In this document: positions 5,859 through 5,859 of the stretch, piece by piece
Layout: each line of letters opens with the position of its first letter
How positions within the stretch are numbered: the first letter of the stretch is position 1
Assembly: GCA_026982915.1 (NCBI GenBank)
Contig: JALWQU010000098.1
Coordinates: forward strand, 1-5,859
Source: Candidatus Altimarinota bacterium
GTDB taxonomy: Bacteria > Patescibacteriota > Gracilibacteria > UBA4473
Direction of reading: 5' to 3'
DNA length: 5,859 bases
Made by a program: the position numbers and the translations under genes
Notes under the pieces: generated by a model
The model's database searches: none
What the model was told of the DNA's origin: nothing
Seen by the model: only the letters and a program-made list of their open reading frames with translations

Positions 5859-5859
5859 G

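Overview
The window is about 5.9 kb of AT-rich bacterial DNA with three transcription blocks. The minus-strand block (1-2628) is the start of a V/A-type ATPase operon, read in the order K, E, C, F, then the first 26 codons of an unidentified membrane protein that leaves the window. A divergent plus-strand gene (2756-5023) encodes an exported protein that fuses a rhodanese domain to a complete multicopper oxidase. A convergent minus-strand gene (5082-5858) encodes Lgt, prolipoprotein diacylglyceryl transferase. The spacer between the last two carries a strong inverted repeat that can act as a shared terminator.

The ATPase genes supply the membrane rotor ring (K), the peripheral stalk (E), the central socket between ring and stalk (C) and the central rotor (F). 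The catalytic A and B subunits, D and the membrane stator I are not present and presumably lie beyond position 1 or elsewhere. The K sequence has the full set of residues that bind sodium in the Enterococcus hirae rotor ring, so Na+ coupling is a reasonable hypothesis.

The rhodanese-oxidase fusion is the most unusual gene. All ten copper-ligand histidines, the type 1 cysteine and the axial methionine can be read, and a methionine-rich segment suggests a CueO-like role in cuprous ion oxidation or copper tolerance. The N-terminal rhodanese domain keeps its catalytic cysteine, pointing to sulfur chemistry outside the membrane. The Met-rich segment is interrupted by a GC-rich, in-frame palindrome that looks like an insertion.

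The organism cannot be named from this sequence. A bacterial V-type ATPase, Lgt, low GC, no Shine-Dalgarno sequence close to any visible start codon and only TAA/TAG stops would fit an uncultured bacterium, possibly of the candidate phyla radiation (Gracilibacteria/Peregrinibacteria-like), but Bacteroidota-like lineages also lack Shine-Dalgarno sites. No in-frame TGA occurs in any of the genes, so the standard code reads them well. No tRNA, rRNA, CRISPR array, transposase or attachment site was seen.
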